The notes below the pieces were generated by a model. It worked only from the letters and a program-made list of their open reading frames with translations. It searched no databases and was not told where the DNA came from. A stretch of DNA of 64,000 nucleotides from Comamonas sp. SCN 67-35 (GTDB lineage: Bacteria > Pseudomonadota > Gammaproteobacteria > Burkholderiales > Burkholderiaceae_C): positions 1 to 64,000 of the forward strand of contig MEFV01000016.1 in assembly GCA_001725255.1 (NCBI GenBank), in the 5' to 3' direction. This document shows positions 5,011 through 13,348 of the stretch, piece after piece (the first letter of the stretch is position 1; every line of letters starts with the position of its first letter). Position numbers and translations under genes: made by a program.

Positions 5011-7970
5011 GCGCTGCGACACTAGAGCACGTTCTTGCTGCAACCGGCTACTTGCCGGACGGTCAACCTGCAGCCGGTCTTCAACTCGGAAGCGATGCGC
5101 AGGCCTCCCGCCGTGGTCGCGTCTTCACGCCAGATGCTTTGTGGCGAAGCGCCTCGTCTCTAACCGTCTACTTTAAGTTCGAGCAAACCCCTCCAGCCGA
5201 GGATGTAGTCAGCCAGTGGCGACGTGAAGTTTGGAATGAAGGGTTCGCGCCGCTGCTATGGGTCATCTCTCCGCAGCGTATTGATCTGTACAACGGCTTC
5301 GGCACGCCCGTCAAAGACGGTGATGCACAGAAGCACCTAATCGGACGCTTCGAGACTATTGAAGCGTCTCTTCATCAACTGGACGAACTCGCTGGCCGAC
5401 TGGCGATCGAGACCGGTCAGTTTTGGGCCAACGCGCCGACCGTCGATCGCAAGACAAGTGTCGATCAAAAGCTCCTGTCAGACTTGGCGTTTCTCGAACG
5501 CGATCTCGTTGCGGGCAATCTGGCTCGTAGCGCGACCCAGGCTTTGATTGGCCGGGTGATCTTTACCCAGTACCTAATCGATCGAGAAATCGTCAGTGCA
5601 ACTCGATTGCGAAAGGTGTGCGGCCACACGGCTTTGCCGGCGATTCTGCGAGATCGGTCAGCGACCGCGAAGCTATTTGAGTGGCTGGCTCAGACCTTCA
5701 ACGGTGATATGTTCCCGCCATCGTCGGTAAAGACGACGCCAGCAGACCTTCATCTGAAGCGTGTTGCCGAGTTTCTGGAAGCGGTAGATCCGCAAAGTGG
5801 TCAGCTCAGCTTCTTTCCGTATCAGTTCGACGTGATTCCGGTTGAACTGATCAGCTCGATTTACGAGCAGTTCGCACACGCCGAGCCGCGTGCAAGCGGG
5901 CAGAGAACAGAGGCATTGCGAAACGGCGTGCACTACACGCGCTTGTCTGTCGTGTCTTTGGTCCTTGATGAGGTGATGGGCGGCCTGTCGGGGCAGGAAT
6001 CGGTGCTGGATTTGACCTGCGGCTCCGGTGTTTTCCTGGTCGAGGCATTGCGGCGCTTGGTATATCTGCGTACGCAGGGTGAGCCCCCCACGCGGGATGT
6101 GATCCGCTCAACGCTTTATGAGCAAGTGTATGGCGTGGATATCAGCGAAGCCGCTATTCGTGTGGCCGCATTCAGCTTGTACTTGGCGGCGCTTGAACTG
6201 GACCCCGATCCGCAGCCGCCGCAATCCCTGAAGTTTCAGCCGCTAATTGGTAAGACTTTGCTTGTCGGCGATGCTCGAACCGTTGAGCAGCAAGGTGATG
6301 GCAAGGCAGTGCTTACGACGACGACAGGGCCTAAGCAGTTCGACCTGATCGTCGGTAACCCGCCCTGGAGCTTCAAGGGGCAGTCAGGAACCGAGGCACG
6401 GCGCAAAACGATGGCGGCAGGCATCCCGGCCCAGCCCCGTGGGGAAGGTCTCGACTTCGTTCTGCGGGCGGCGGAGTTTTCGCACGACAAGACGCGGTTT
6501 GGCGTCATTCTCAGCGCAACGCCGTTCTTCAGTCGCAGTGGCACGGGCATGAGGGCGGCTCAGCACGTCATGCGCGAGTTGGCTCCGGTGACGCTGGTCA
6601 ACCTGTCCAATTTGTGCAGTTGGCTCTTTGCAACCGCAACGATGCCGGCGGTAGTCCTCTTTGCGCGTCATCGACCAAAGCAGCGAACGGATCAGGTCAC
6701 GGTTGTTCAGATTCCATGGACCCCCAGTGGTGCCAAAACCCATTCGTTCGAAGTGGCGCCAAGCGACATTATCAAGTTGAGCCTCGGTGAGATCGAGAAG
6801 CAGCCTTTGAAGTTAAAGGCCGCTGCGGTTGGACGCCGCCGTGATCTAGTGCTGTTGGAGGAACTGACTGCGACGTATCAAGGCCTGGGTGACAGACTCG
6901 CGTCACTCGATACGAAGTTCCGCGATGGGCTGACCCAAGGCAGTCCGGCGAACCAAACACGCAATGCCCGTGAAATGATGGGGTTAGAACTGTTGCAGGC
7001 CAATGATATGCAGCACTTCCGAATTCCTCGTGGTTTGCCGACGTATAACTACTCGGAAGCGCAGTGGCCGCGCTCACGTGACACGTTTCGAGCCCCACTG
7101 TTAATCGTCAAAGAGATGGTAGTGGGGCAGCCGCGGACTCTTGCCGCGGTGGCTGATCGCGACCTTGTTTTTACCGACTCGTACTTCGCTGCGGCACTTC
7201 CTTCTAGCCATAAGGAAACGGCGCATCTGCTTGCAGCGATTTTGAGTTCCGCGCTGGCATCATGGTTCTTTGTCCTGACAGCGTCGGAGTTCGGCATCTA
7301 CAAACGAAAGTTGCTGATGCGCGATGTAGGTTTTCTGCCTGTGCCCGAGTTTGCATCTGCCATGGAGTCGCAGGCGGGACGGCATTTGCTGGCGTTGGAG
7401 AAGGCGCTGCGCGAACGTGAGATCGAAGCTGAAGACTGGAATACCTTGGATGAAGCGGTCTTCGATTTGTATGGGCTTGGTGAGCCCGACCGCGTGGTAA
7501 TCCGAGACGGACTTTTGCGCGCTGGGTGGCAATGGGAAGAAGGTCGCGAAGCTTCGATAGTTCCATCGGATAGCAACGTGGAAATAGCGTCGTATGCCAA
7601 AACATTTCTGTCGGTGATGGATGGCTGGTTCTCTGCGCGCAAGAAGCGGCACATGCGAGCGGAGATTGTCGATCTACCGCGGGGGGCAGCCCTTCGCGTC
7701 GTGCGCTTTGTCGTAGAGGACGGGCCTGGGCAAGCCAGCGTAAGCGTCATAGCACCGAACGGTGAGTTGAGCGATGTGCTCGCTCGCATCGGGAAGCGCT
7801 TAAAAGTCAAAATTGCGACTGCCCTCAGTGCCGAGAGAGAGTTACGTGTTCATGGGCGCAACGAAGTGGTCATCATCAAGCCCGCAGCTCGACGCCACTG
7901 GATGGGTATCGCTGCACTGGAAGATGCTGATGCTGTAGTTGCGGAGAGCTTTTCAGGGGGCGGCGCTTGA
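5007..7970 (+). CDS. N6-adenine DNA methyltransferase (Eco57I/PglX-like class)
   Basis: A large (987 aa) class I SAM-dependent DNA methyltransferase expected to methylate the exocyclic amino group of adenine. Motif I (DLTCGSGVFL) is at about residues 334-343, the acidic loop after it (VYGVDIS) near 373-379, and the catalytic motif IV (GNPPW) near 449-453, all in the gamma order used by Eco57I/type I-like enzymes. HYTR just before motif I is also typical. The N-terminal about 300 residues (including VYFKFEQ and VISPQRIDLYNGF) and C-terminal about 350 residues are probably nuclease-derived or target-recognition domains, but no complete PD-(D/E)XK motif is seen there. The GTG start overlaps the previous stop (GTGA, with GGAG upstream); the stop overlaps the nuclease start (TTGA). 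Confidence 0.8.
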   Translation: MSAATLEHVLAATGYLPDGQPAAGLQLGSDAQASRRGRVFTPDALWRSASSLTVYFKFEQTPPAEDVVSQWRREVWNEGFAPLLWVISPQRIDLYNGFGTPVKDGDAQKHLIGRFETIEASLHQLDELAGRLAIETGQFWANAPTVDRKTSVDQKLLSDLAFLERDLVAGNLARSATQALIGRVIFTQYLIDREIVSATRLRKVCGHTALPAILRDRSATAKLFEWLAQTFNGDMFPPSSVKTTPADLHLKRVAEFLEAVDPQSGQLSFFPYQFDVIPVELISSIYEQFAHAEPRASGQRTEALRNGVHYTRLSVVSLVLDEVMGGLSGQESVLDLTCGSGVFLVEALRRLVYLRTQGEPPTRDVIRSTLYEQVYGVDISEAAIRVAAFSLYLAALELDPDPQPPQSLKFQPLIGKTLLVGDARTVEQQGDGKAVLTTTTGPKQFDLIVGNPPWSFKGQSGTEARRKTMAAGIPAQPRGEGLDFVLRAAEFSHDKTRFGVILSATPFFSRSGTGMRAAQHVMRELAPVTLVNLSNLCSWLFATATMPAVVLFARHRPKQRTDQVTVVQIPWTPSGAKTHSFEVAPSDIIKLSLGEIEKQPLKLKAAAVGRRRDLVLLEELTATYQGLGDRLASLDTKFRDGLTQGSPANQTRNAREMMGLELLQANDMQHFRIPRGLPTYNYSEAQWPRSRDTFRAPLLIVKEMVVGQPRTLAAVADRDLVFTDSYFAAALPSSHKETAHLLAAILSSALASWFFVLTASEFGIYKRKLLMRDVGFLPVPEFASAMESQAGRHLLALEKALREREIEAEDWNTLDEAVFDLYGLGEPDRVVIRDGLLRAGWQWEEGREASIVPSDSNVEIASYAKTFLSVMDGWFSARKKRHMRAEIVDLPRGAALRVVRFVVEDGPGQASVSVIAPNGELSDVLARIGKRLKVKIATALSAERELRVHGRNEVVIIKPAARRHWMGIAALEDADAVVAESFSGGGA

Positions 7971-8632
7971 GGATTCCTTATGAGACATCTTCAACACTCG
8001 GTAGGGAGTTCATCGAACTAGCACCTGAGGTCGTTGCTGCCATTCTGCTGACTCTGGCAGTAGGCTGGAAGCAGGCATGTATGGCTGCTGACGTTAATGC
8101 CGATGCAGGTGAGGTACTCATGACTGAGCGCTTGCGCGATGGGATGCGCAGTGCGCTGAAGAATTCTCCGTGGAAGCTGATTGTGCTGCCCGGTACCGAG
8201 TCGCGCTCGAAGAGTGGCATGATAATACCGGATGGTCGCACCGACATTCCGTTGATGATGATCGAAGTCTTTTTGCGCACGCAGGAGCACGACCCTCACG
8301 CAATCATCGAATGTAAGCGGATTGCCGGATCAGATACGCACCTGTGTCGTGAGTACATCGTCGAAGGGGTCGATAGATTCGCCAGTGGCAAGTATGGTGA
8401 GAACCACGCTGTCGGGTTCATGGTCGGCTATGTGCTCTCCGACACTTCTGTGGCAGCCGCTAGTGGCGTCAATGCCTATCTGTCACGAGTCTCACGCAAT
8501 GCAGATCACCTCGTGCCAATCGCCATTATCGATTTTCCGACATGGCACAGTAGACATACGCGTGCTGAGCCTTCAAGCCCGGTTGACCTACACCACGCAT
8601 TCTTGGAATTTGCTGATGTCTTAGATGAGTGA
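7967..8632 (+). CDS. Putative PD-(D/E)XK restriction endonuclease
   Basis: A 221-aa protein that I read as the cutting partner of the adjacent methyltransferase. The signature is D93 in GRTDIPL, followed by E115-C116-K117 (IIECKR) in a hydrophobic strand, with an upstream helix containing E54; this is the D-(22)-ExK arrangement of PD-(D/E)XK nucleases. After it come a conserved-looking helix (REYIVEGVDRFASGKYG) and a strand (VGFMVGYV), as in restriction-enzyme-like folds. The TTG start at 7967 overlaps the methylase stop (TTGA) and has AGGGGG six bases upstream; the next ATG would remove 38 residues. No helicase or translocase gene follows. Identity as nuclease is inferred from motif spacing and context, not from a recognised family. 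Confidence 0.6.
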   Translation: MRIPYETSSTLGREFIELAPEVVAAILLTLAVGWKQACMAADVNADAGEVLMTERLRDGMRSALKNSPWKLIVLPGTESRSKSGMIIPDGRTDIPLMMIEVFLRTQEHDPHAIIECKRIAGSDTHLCREYIVEGVDRFASGKYGENHAVGFMVGYVLSDTSVAAASGVNAYLSRVSRNADHLVPIAIIDFPTWHSRHTRAEPSSPVDLHHAFLEFADVLDE

Positions 8633-8655
8633 TGGTGTCGGCCATAGCGTGCTCT

Positions 8656-9009
8656 TCAAATTGGTTCATGGTGCGGCACGGGTTCCCCTGCGTATTGCCA
8701 TCGTTCAATAGCTTGCGCGACGCGCTCCTCTATGGCTGCTAATTCGTCGTCAGCAAGATCAGCCAGGATCATGAAATTAAGGAAGTCGCCTCCAGGCCTG
8801 GCACACAATGGCAAGACCGTTAGCCCCTGTGCCTTCACAAGGTCTTGTACTTGCTTGAAATTAGGGCGAGTGGTGTGCCAGTAAACAGCGCCGTGTTGGT
8901 TCAAATCTGCGCACAGCAGCCCAATGTTTACCGGGTCTTGATGGAAGGAAACATGCACTTGGGCACCTTTGTTCAAATCTAACGTTACCTTGAGGAGGAA
9001 CATCGCCAC
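8656..9009 (-). CDS. Hypothetical protein at island edge
   Basis: An unrecognised soluble protein of 115-117 residues. The reading frame opens with GTG at 9009 and an ATG at 9003; neither has a good ribosome-binding site, so the start is uncertain. The sequence shows an N-terminal strand segment (FLLKVTLDL), a middle part with HTTRPNFKQVQDLVKAQG, and an acidic C-terminal helix. It converges on the nuclease gene with a 23-bp gap and has the AT-richer composition of the restriction-like operon. It may be the last cargo gene of the island, possibly linked to the defence cassette, but nothing in the sequence demonstrates this. Confidence 0.5.
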   Translation of the reverse strand: MAMFLLKVTLDLNKGAQVHVSFHQDPVNIGLLCADLNQHGAVYWHTTRPNFKQVQDLVKAQGLTVLPLCARPGGDFLNFMILADLADDELAAIEERVAQAIERWQYAGEPVPHHEPI

Positions 9010-9497
9010 ATTAGCCAGATGCGGGATTATCCGATCGCAGGATAAGTCGGTATCCGCCTAGACGGCTGCCAATCTATCCGGTTAGGCAGATAGAACTTTG
9101 TCGCACTAAGCAGACTGCAATCTATCCGACTACGCTGGAGCGATCAGGAGTCCGCCACGCAGCGTGCGGAAAAAGAAGAGTGGCCATCTGACATGGATGC
9201 TGACTTGGTAGCAACAGTTGGTGCTAGTAAATAATCATGGTATTTTCCATGGCATCCTGCTCATGCAACCTGATAACCAATTGAAAATAAACATTTTTTT
9301 TTGGCAAACCACAATTGAGTGGGAGTGATCCCGTGTCTGGCACAGCCAGGCACCTGACGGAGCGGTTTCAAATCTGGAGCGCAACATCACGGTTGACCCT
9401 CAAGCTTGTCTGTGCTGCAGCGGAAACGAGAGAGTTTGGATGCCGATCACGCGGGCTGGCGTGATCCATTGATGATCATCGAGTGAGGCTGACAGCG
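9010..9497. other. Gene-free stretch at probable island boundary
   Basis: A 488-bp region with no credible gene. It contains four TATCCG repeats (9028-9128), a CATGG/CCATG hairpin (9236-9251), a T9 run (9294-9302) and an imperfect hairpin GTGtCTGGC/GCCAGgCAC (9333-9353). Composition moves from AT-rich on the left to the GC-rich chromosomal norm by about 9,480. This is where I would look for an attachment site, although no integrase gene or tRNA end is visible. Confidence 0.45.
9028..9128. repeat. Array of TATCCG-NN-TA repeats
   Basis: TATCCG occurs at 9028, 9051, 9075 and 9123, that is with steps of 23, 24 and 48 bp. The last three continue as TATCCGNNTA, and the last two share a longer CAATCTATCCG. 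The first is part of an inverted pair TTATCC-N7-GGATAA (9027-9045). Spacing near two helical turns suggests cooperative protein binding (iteron, recombinase-arm or partition-type site). Confidence 0.5.
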
Positions 9498-10604
9498 ATG
9501 GCGGAGTGCGTGCAATGCGTGGTGATCGGTGCGGGCGTCGTGGGCCTGGCGGTTGCACGCGCGCTGGCCTTGCAGGGGCGCGAGGTGCTGGTGCTCGAAG
9601 CCGAGGACGCGATCGGCACGCAGACCAGCGCGCGCAGCAGCGAGGTCATCCATGCGGGCCTCTATTACCCGGCGGGCTCGCTCAAGGCGCGTCTGTGCGT
9701 GCAGGGTCGCGCCATGCTCTACGACTACTGCGCACAGCGGAGCGTGCCGCACCGGCGCTGCGGCAAGCTTGTCGTGGCCACCTCGGAGCGCCAAACGGAT
9801 GCGCTGCAGGCCGTGGCCGAGCGCGCTCGGGCCAACGGTGTGCGCGGGCTGCAGTGGCAGGGCGGCGCGGCTGCCCGGCGGCTGGAACCCGCGCTGGCCT
9901 GTCATGCGGCGCTGCTTTCGCCCGACACCGGCATCATCGACAGCCATGCGCTGATGCTCGCGCTGCAGGCCGATCTGGAGCATGCGGGGGGCGCGGTGGT
10001 GCTCAGGACGCGGGTTCAGGCCGTCGACCGCGTTGCGGGAGCGCTGCGGGTGCGCACCCACGACGGCACGGTGCTCGATACGCGCCTGCTCGTGAATGCG
10101 GCCGGCCTGCATGCGGTTGATCTGGCGCGGCGCATCGAGGGCTTGTCGGCGGCGTTCGTGCCCCGGGCCTTTCACGCCAAGGGCAGCTATTTTTCGTGTG
10201 CCGTGCGCGTGCCGTTTTCCCATTTGATCTATCCCTTGCCCGAGCCTGCGGGCCTGGGCGTGCACCTGACGCTGGATCTTGCGGGCCAGGCCCGGTTCGG
10301 TCCGGACGTGCAGTGGGTGGGTGACCCCGGCGACCTGCAGGTGCAGGCCGAACGCGCGCTGGGGTTTTACGGCGAGGTGCGCCGCTACTGGCCCGGGCTG
10401 CCTGATGGCGCGCTGTTGCCGGGCTATGCGGGCATGCGCCCCAAGATCAGCGGGCCGGCGGAGCCCGCGGCGGATTTTCTGATCCAGGGGCCGCGCGAGC
10501 ATGGCGTGCCGGGGTTGGTCAATCTGTTCGGCATCGAATCACCGGGGCTCACGAGTTCTCTGGCGATTGGGCAGTACGTGACGGATCTGCCCGGCGTGTG
10601 GTGA
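9498..10604 (+). CDS. FAD-dependent oxidoreductase, L-2-hydroxyglutarate oxidase-like
   Basis: Flavoprotein of the DAO/LhgO type (368 aa) expected to oxidise an alpha-hydroxy or amino acid, plausibly L-2-hydroxyglutarate, using FAD. The N-terminal dinucleotide fold is clear ([16 protein letters not shown], residues 8-23, then VLVLEAE). Next comes the family motif [15 protein letters not shown] (about 44-58), which contacts the flavin, and near the C-terminus [11 protein letters not shown] and [17 protein letters not shown], the second flavin-binding segment. Length matches the family. ATG 9498 is preceded by GAGTGAGG; a GTG at 9483 is less likely. It is the first chromosomal gene beyond the island and converges on the dctR gene, with only 21 bp between stops. 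Confidence 0.8.
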   Translation: MAECVQCVVIGAGVVGLAVARALALQGREVLVLEAEDAIGTQTSARSSEVIHAGLYYPAGSLKARLCVQGRAMLYDYCAQRSVPHRRCGKLVVATSERQTDALQAVAERARANGVRGLQWQGGAAARRLEPALACHAALLSPDTGIIDSHALMLALQADLEHAGGAVVLRTRVQAVDRVAGALRVRTHDGTVLDTRLLVNAAGLHAVDLARRIEGLSAAFVPRAFHAKGSYFSCAVRVPFSHLIYPLPEPAGLGVHLTLDLAGQARFGPDVQWVGDPGDLQVQAERALGFYGEVRRYWPGLPDGALLPGYAGMRPKISGPAEPAADFLIQGPREHGVPGLVNLFGIESPGLTSSLAIGQYVTDLPGVW

Positions 10605-10625
10605 TGTGCAGGTTGCGCGGCAGGT

Positions 10626-11285
10626 TCAGGGGGCTGCGGGGTCGTTTTTCGGACCGATGTCCACGGGCTGCAGCTGCCCCAGCTTGTGCGCGAGCTCGAT
10701 GGCCGATTCCACGCCCATCTTCTCGAAGATGTTGGCGCGATGAAACTCCACCGTGCGCGCCGTGATCCCCAGGTGCTCGGCGATGTTCTTGTTGTAGTGA
10801 CCGTGCAGCAGCTCGTCCAGCACTTCGCGCTCGCGCGGGCTCAGGCAGGCGAGCGCCTGGCGCAGGCGCTGCAACTCCTGCGCGTCGGCACTGCGCGCCT
10901 GCATGGCCTGCATGGCCTGCTCCACGCGGTCGACGAGCACGTTGTCCTGGAACGGCTTTTCCAGGAAATCCCAGGCGCCGTTCTTCACGGCCTGCACGGC
11001 GGTGGCCACGTCGCCGTGGCCTGTCAGGAACACGATGGCCCAGGGGCAACCGAGTGCCTTGAGCTGCTCGAACGTCACCAGGCCCGAGAGCGGCTCCATG
11101 CGGATGTCGAGCAGTACCACGGCCTGGCCCCATTGCCCGTGCAGCGCCCGTGCAGCGTCCAGGAAGGCGCCGCCGCTGTCCCAGACGTGGGCCTTGCAGC
11201 CGCGCGAATCGAACAGCCACGCCAGACCGTCGCGCACGTCGGCGTCGTCATCGACGATGTGGATGGCCACGGGGTTTTCGCTCAT
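10626..11285 (-). CDS. dctR: Two-component response regulator, DctR/FixJ type
   Basis: Response regulator of 219 aa, probably activating the adjacent C4-dicarboxylate TRAP transporter. The receiver domain has the acidic pair at D12-D13-D14, phospho-acceptor Asp60 (VVLLDIRM), the Thr of FLTGHGD and the Lys of EKPF; the C-terminus is a LuxR/FixJ-type helix-turn-helix (LSPREREVL, then GITARTVEFHRANIFEKMG). The ATG at 11285 overlaps the stop of the sensor kinase gene (ATGA), which fixes the start; the longer frame upstream is antisense-like. It is the second gene of a dctS-dctR operon divergent from dctPQM. The name follows the Rhodobacter DctS/DctR pair. Confidence 0.85.
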   Translation of the reverse strand: MSENPVAIHIVDDDADVRDGLAWLFDSRGCKAHVWDSGGAFLDAARALHGQWGQAVVLLDIRMEPLSGLVTFEQLKALGCPWAIVFLTGHGDVATAVQAVKNGAWDFLEKPFQDNVLVDRVEQAMQAMQARSADAQELQRLRQALACLSPREREVLDELLHGHYNKNIAEHLGITARTVEFHRANIFEKMGVESAIELAHKLGQLQPVDIGPKNDPAAP

Positions 11286-13348
11286 GCCCCATTGTCCAGC
11301 GGCAACACGGCCGTGAAAAGCGCGCCGCCCAGGAGGGCGTCGCGCTCCACCAGGATGCGGCCGTGGTGTGCCTCGGCAATCGAGCGGCAGATCGCCAGGC
11401 CCATGCCCATGCCGCCACGCTTGGTGCTGAAGAAGGCGTCGAAAAGGCGTGCCAGGGCGGCTTCGGGAACGCCGGGACCGCTGTCGGCCACGCACAGGCG
11501 AGCTTCACCCGCGTCCGGGTCGACTTGCAGGCGCACCTGCACCTGCGTCGCGCCAGCACCTCCTTCGCCGGCCCAATCGAGTGCGTTGGAGCACAGGTTG
11601 TGCACGAGGTGCTCCAGCAGCAGCGCGTCACCGCGCACCCACACGGCGTGCTTGGGCCATTGCAGCGCAATCGGCGTGGCCTGCCCTTCCTGCGCCATGG
11701 CGACGGCGCGCTGCACCAGCGCGGTGAGGTCCAGCCGCACGAGGTGCATCTCGCGCCTGCGCGCAAAGGCGTTCACGCGCTGCGTCACGCCCCCGGCGCG
11801 CTCGGCCAGCTGCGCCATGCGCTGGACCACGGGCTCCATGTCGGCCAGCGTGATGGTGCTCGCGTGCAGGCGGTTGAGCAGGCCGTTGGCAAAGCTGATC
11901 AGCGCGCCCAGCGGCTGGTTGAGCTCGTGCGCCAGCGTGGAGGCGACTTCGCCCACGGCCACGAGGCGTTCGGAGGCTTCGAGTTTCTCCTGCTGCTCGG
12001 CCGCCAGTTGCTCGGCACGCTTGCGCTCGCTGATGTCCAGCACCGAGCTCATCCAGCCGAGCTGACGCCCATCGGCAGCGAGCAGCGGGGCCTCGTGGAT
12101 CAGCACGTCCACGAGGTGGCCATCACGATGGCGGTATTGCGCCTCCAGCCCCTGGGGTTGCGTGCCTGCGCGCAGGACGCTGCCGTGCAATGGCGCCAGC
12201 TCGTCCACCTGATCGTGGGGCCAGTAGGGCATGGGCGCGCGCTTGCCGCGCAATTGCTGGGCGCTGTAACCCACCATGGCGCAGAACGCCTGGTTCACGT
12301 AGAGGATGGTGCCCTGCATGTCCCAGGCACGCATGCCGGTGCTCACCGAGCGCTCCATGGCCGAGCGCAGCGCGACCTCGGCCCGCAGGCGCTGCTGCAC
12401 GCGCTGGCGCTTGAGGAAGTCGCGTCGCAGTGCAAGCAGGCTGACGAGCAGGCCCAGCAGAAACACCAGTGCCACGGCAAAGAACAGGCGGGGCGTGGGC
12501 GAGGTACGAGGTCCCCTGGGCAGCACCTCCAGCAGCACATCGGCGCCGGGTAGGTTCATCGCTGTCTGGTAGGGGCCATCGGCTGCGTCGATGGTGTCCG
12601 GCGGCAGAGCGTCGGTGACGATGCGCACCTGTTGCTGGTCGGTGAACCACGGTGGCAGCAGCGCCGCGAGCGCCTCTTGCATCGAGAGCGCCACCACGTA
12701 CAGGCCCACCAGGCGCAAGCCGTCGAACGAAGGCACCGCCAGCCAGACTCTGTCGCCCTGATGGCCATCGGGACCGCGCAGGGGGCCGGCGTAGCTTGCG
12801 CGGCGCAGATGGGCCGCGGTGTCCTGCAGCAGCTGCAATTGCTGGCGGTTGTCGGCGCTGGAGGCCATGTCCGCGCGCCACGCCTGCAGATCACCCGCGC
12901 TGCCGCGGGCATCGCCGGGCTGCGCCAGCCACGCCTGGGCCTGCACCACGCCCAGGCTGCGCCACAGCAGGCCGGCAGGGCGCGTGTCTGCCTCACCCTG
13001 GCCGGGGGTCTGCAGGGCCTGCGGACCGTCGATCGCGAGCTGGCGCGCGCGCTGGGCCAGATCGTCTTCGAGGCGGCGGAAGTGAAACTGCACGCTCTGC
13101 TCCAGCCACTGCGCGTCGGCGCTGCGTCGGCGCTCTTCGTCCTGTACTTCGACGCGGTGCAGATACCACGCGAGGGCGAACACGGTGAGCACGGTGAGCA
13201 GCGCGAGCCCCAGCATCCAGAACGCGGCCTGGCGGCCGCTGCGCTCTCCGGATGCGCGGCTGGCTGCGCTCAGCAGCGCGAAATCTTCGGCGGGGTGGGT
13301 GGCGGTATTCGGCACGGCCTTCGATAATAGCGGCCATGCTTCGCGCAC
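11282..13348 (-). CDS. dctS: Sensor histidine kinase, DctS type
   Basis: Membrane sensor kinase (up to 688 aa) predicted to sense external C4-dicarboxylates and phosphorylate DctR. Domains in order: transmembrane segment (about 44-64), periplasmic sensor (about 65-285), second transmembrane segment (about 288-308), PAS domain (about 330-450), HisKA with phospho-acceptor His in LAHELNQPLG (about 470) and HATPase with FSTKRGGMGMGLAIC (about 640). The open frame begins with a GTG at 13348, inside the divergent dctP1 gene (starts 13336). A second GTG at 13315 (VPNTATHP) would avoid the overlap and is quite possible. The stop overlaps the dctR start. Confidence 0.85.
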   Translation of the reverse strand: MREAWPLLSKAVPNTATHPAEDFALLSAASRASGERSGRQAAFWMLGLALLTVLTVFALAWYLHRVEVQDEERRRSADAQWLEQSVQFHFRRLEDDLAQRARQLAIDGPQALQTPGQGEADTRPAGLLWRSLGVVQAQAWLAQPGDARGSAGDLQAWRADMASSADNRQQLQLLQDTAAHLRRASYAGPLRGPDGHQGDRVWLAVPSFDGLRLVGLYVVALSMQEALAALLPPWFTDQQQVRIVTDALPPDTIDAADGPYQTAMNLPGADVLLEVLPRGPRTSPTPRLFFAVALVFLLGLLVSLLALRRDFLKRQRVQQRLRAEVALRSAMERSVSTGMRAWDMQGTILYVNQAFCAMVGYSAQQLRGKRAPMPYWPHDQVDELAPLHGSVLRAGTQPQGLEAQYRHRDGHLVDVLIHEAPLLAADGRQLGWMSSVLDISERKRAEQLAAEQQEKLEASERLVAVGEVASTLAHELNQPLGALISFANGLLNRLHASTITLADMEPVVQRMAQLAERAGGVTQRVNAFARRREMHLVRLDLTALVQRAVAMAQEGQATPIALQWPKHAVWVRGDALLLEHLVHNLCSNALDWAGEGGAGATQVQVRLQVDPDAGEARLCVADSGPGVPEAALARLFDAFFSTKRGGMGMGLAICRSIAEAHHGRILVERDALLGGALFTAVLPLDNGA

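Noticed and set aside
9333..9353. Hairpin GTGtCTGGC/GCCAGgCAC as an insertion-sequence end
   Set aside because: No partner end, target duplication or transposase is visible nearby.
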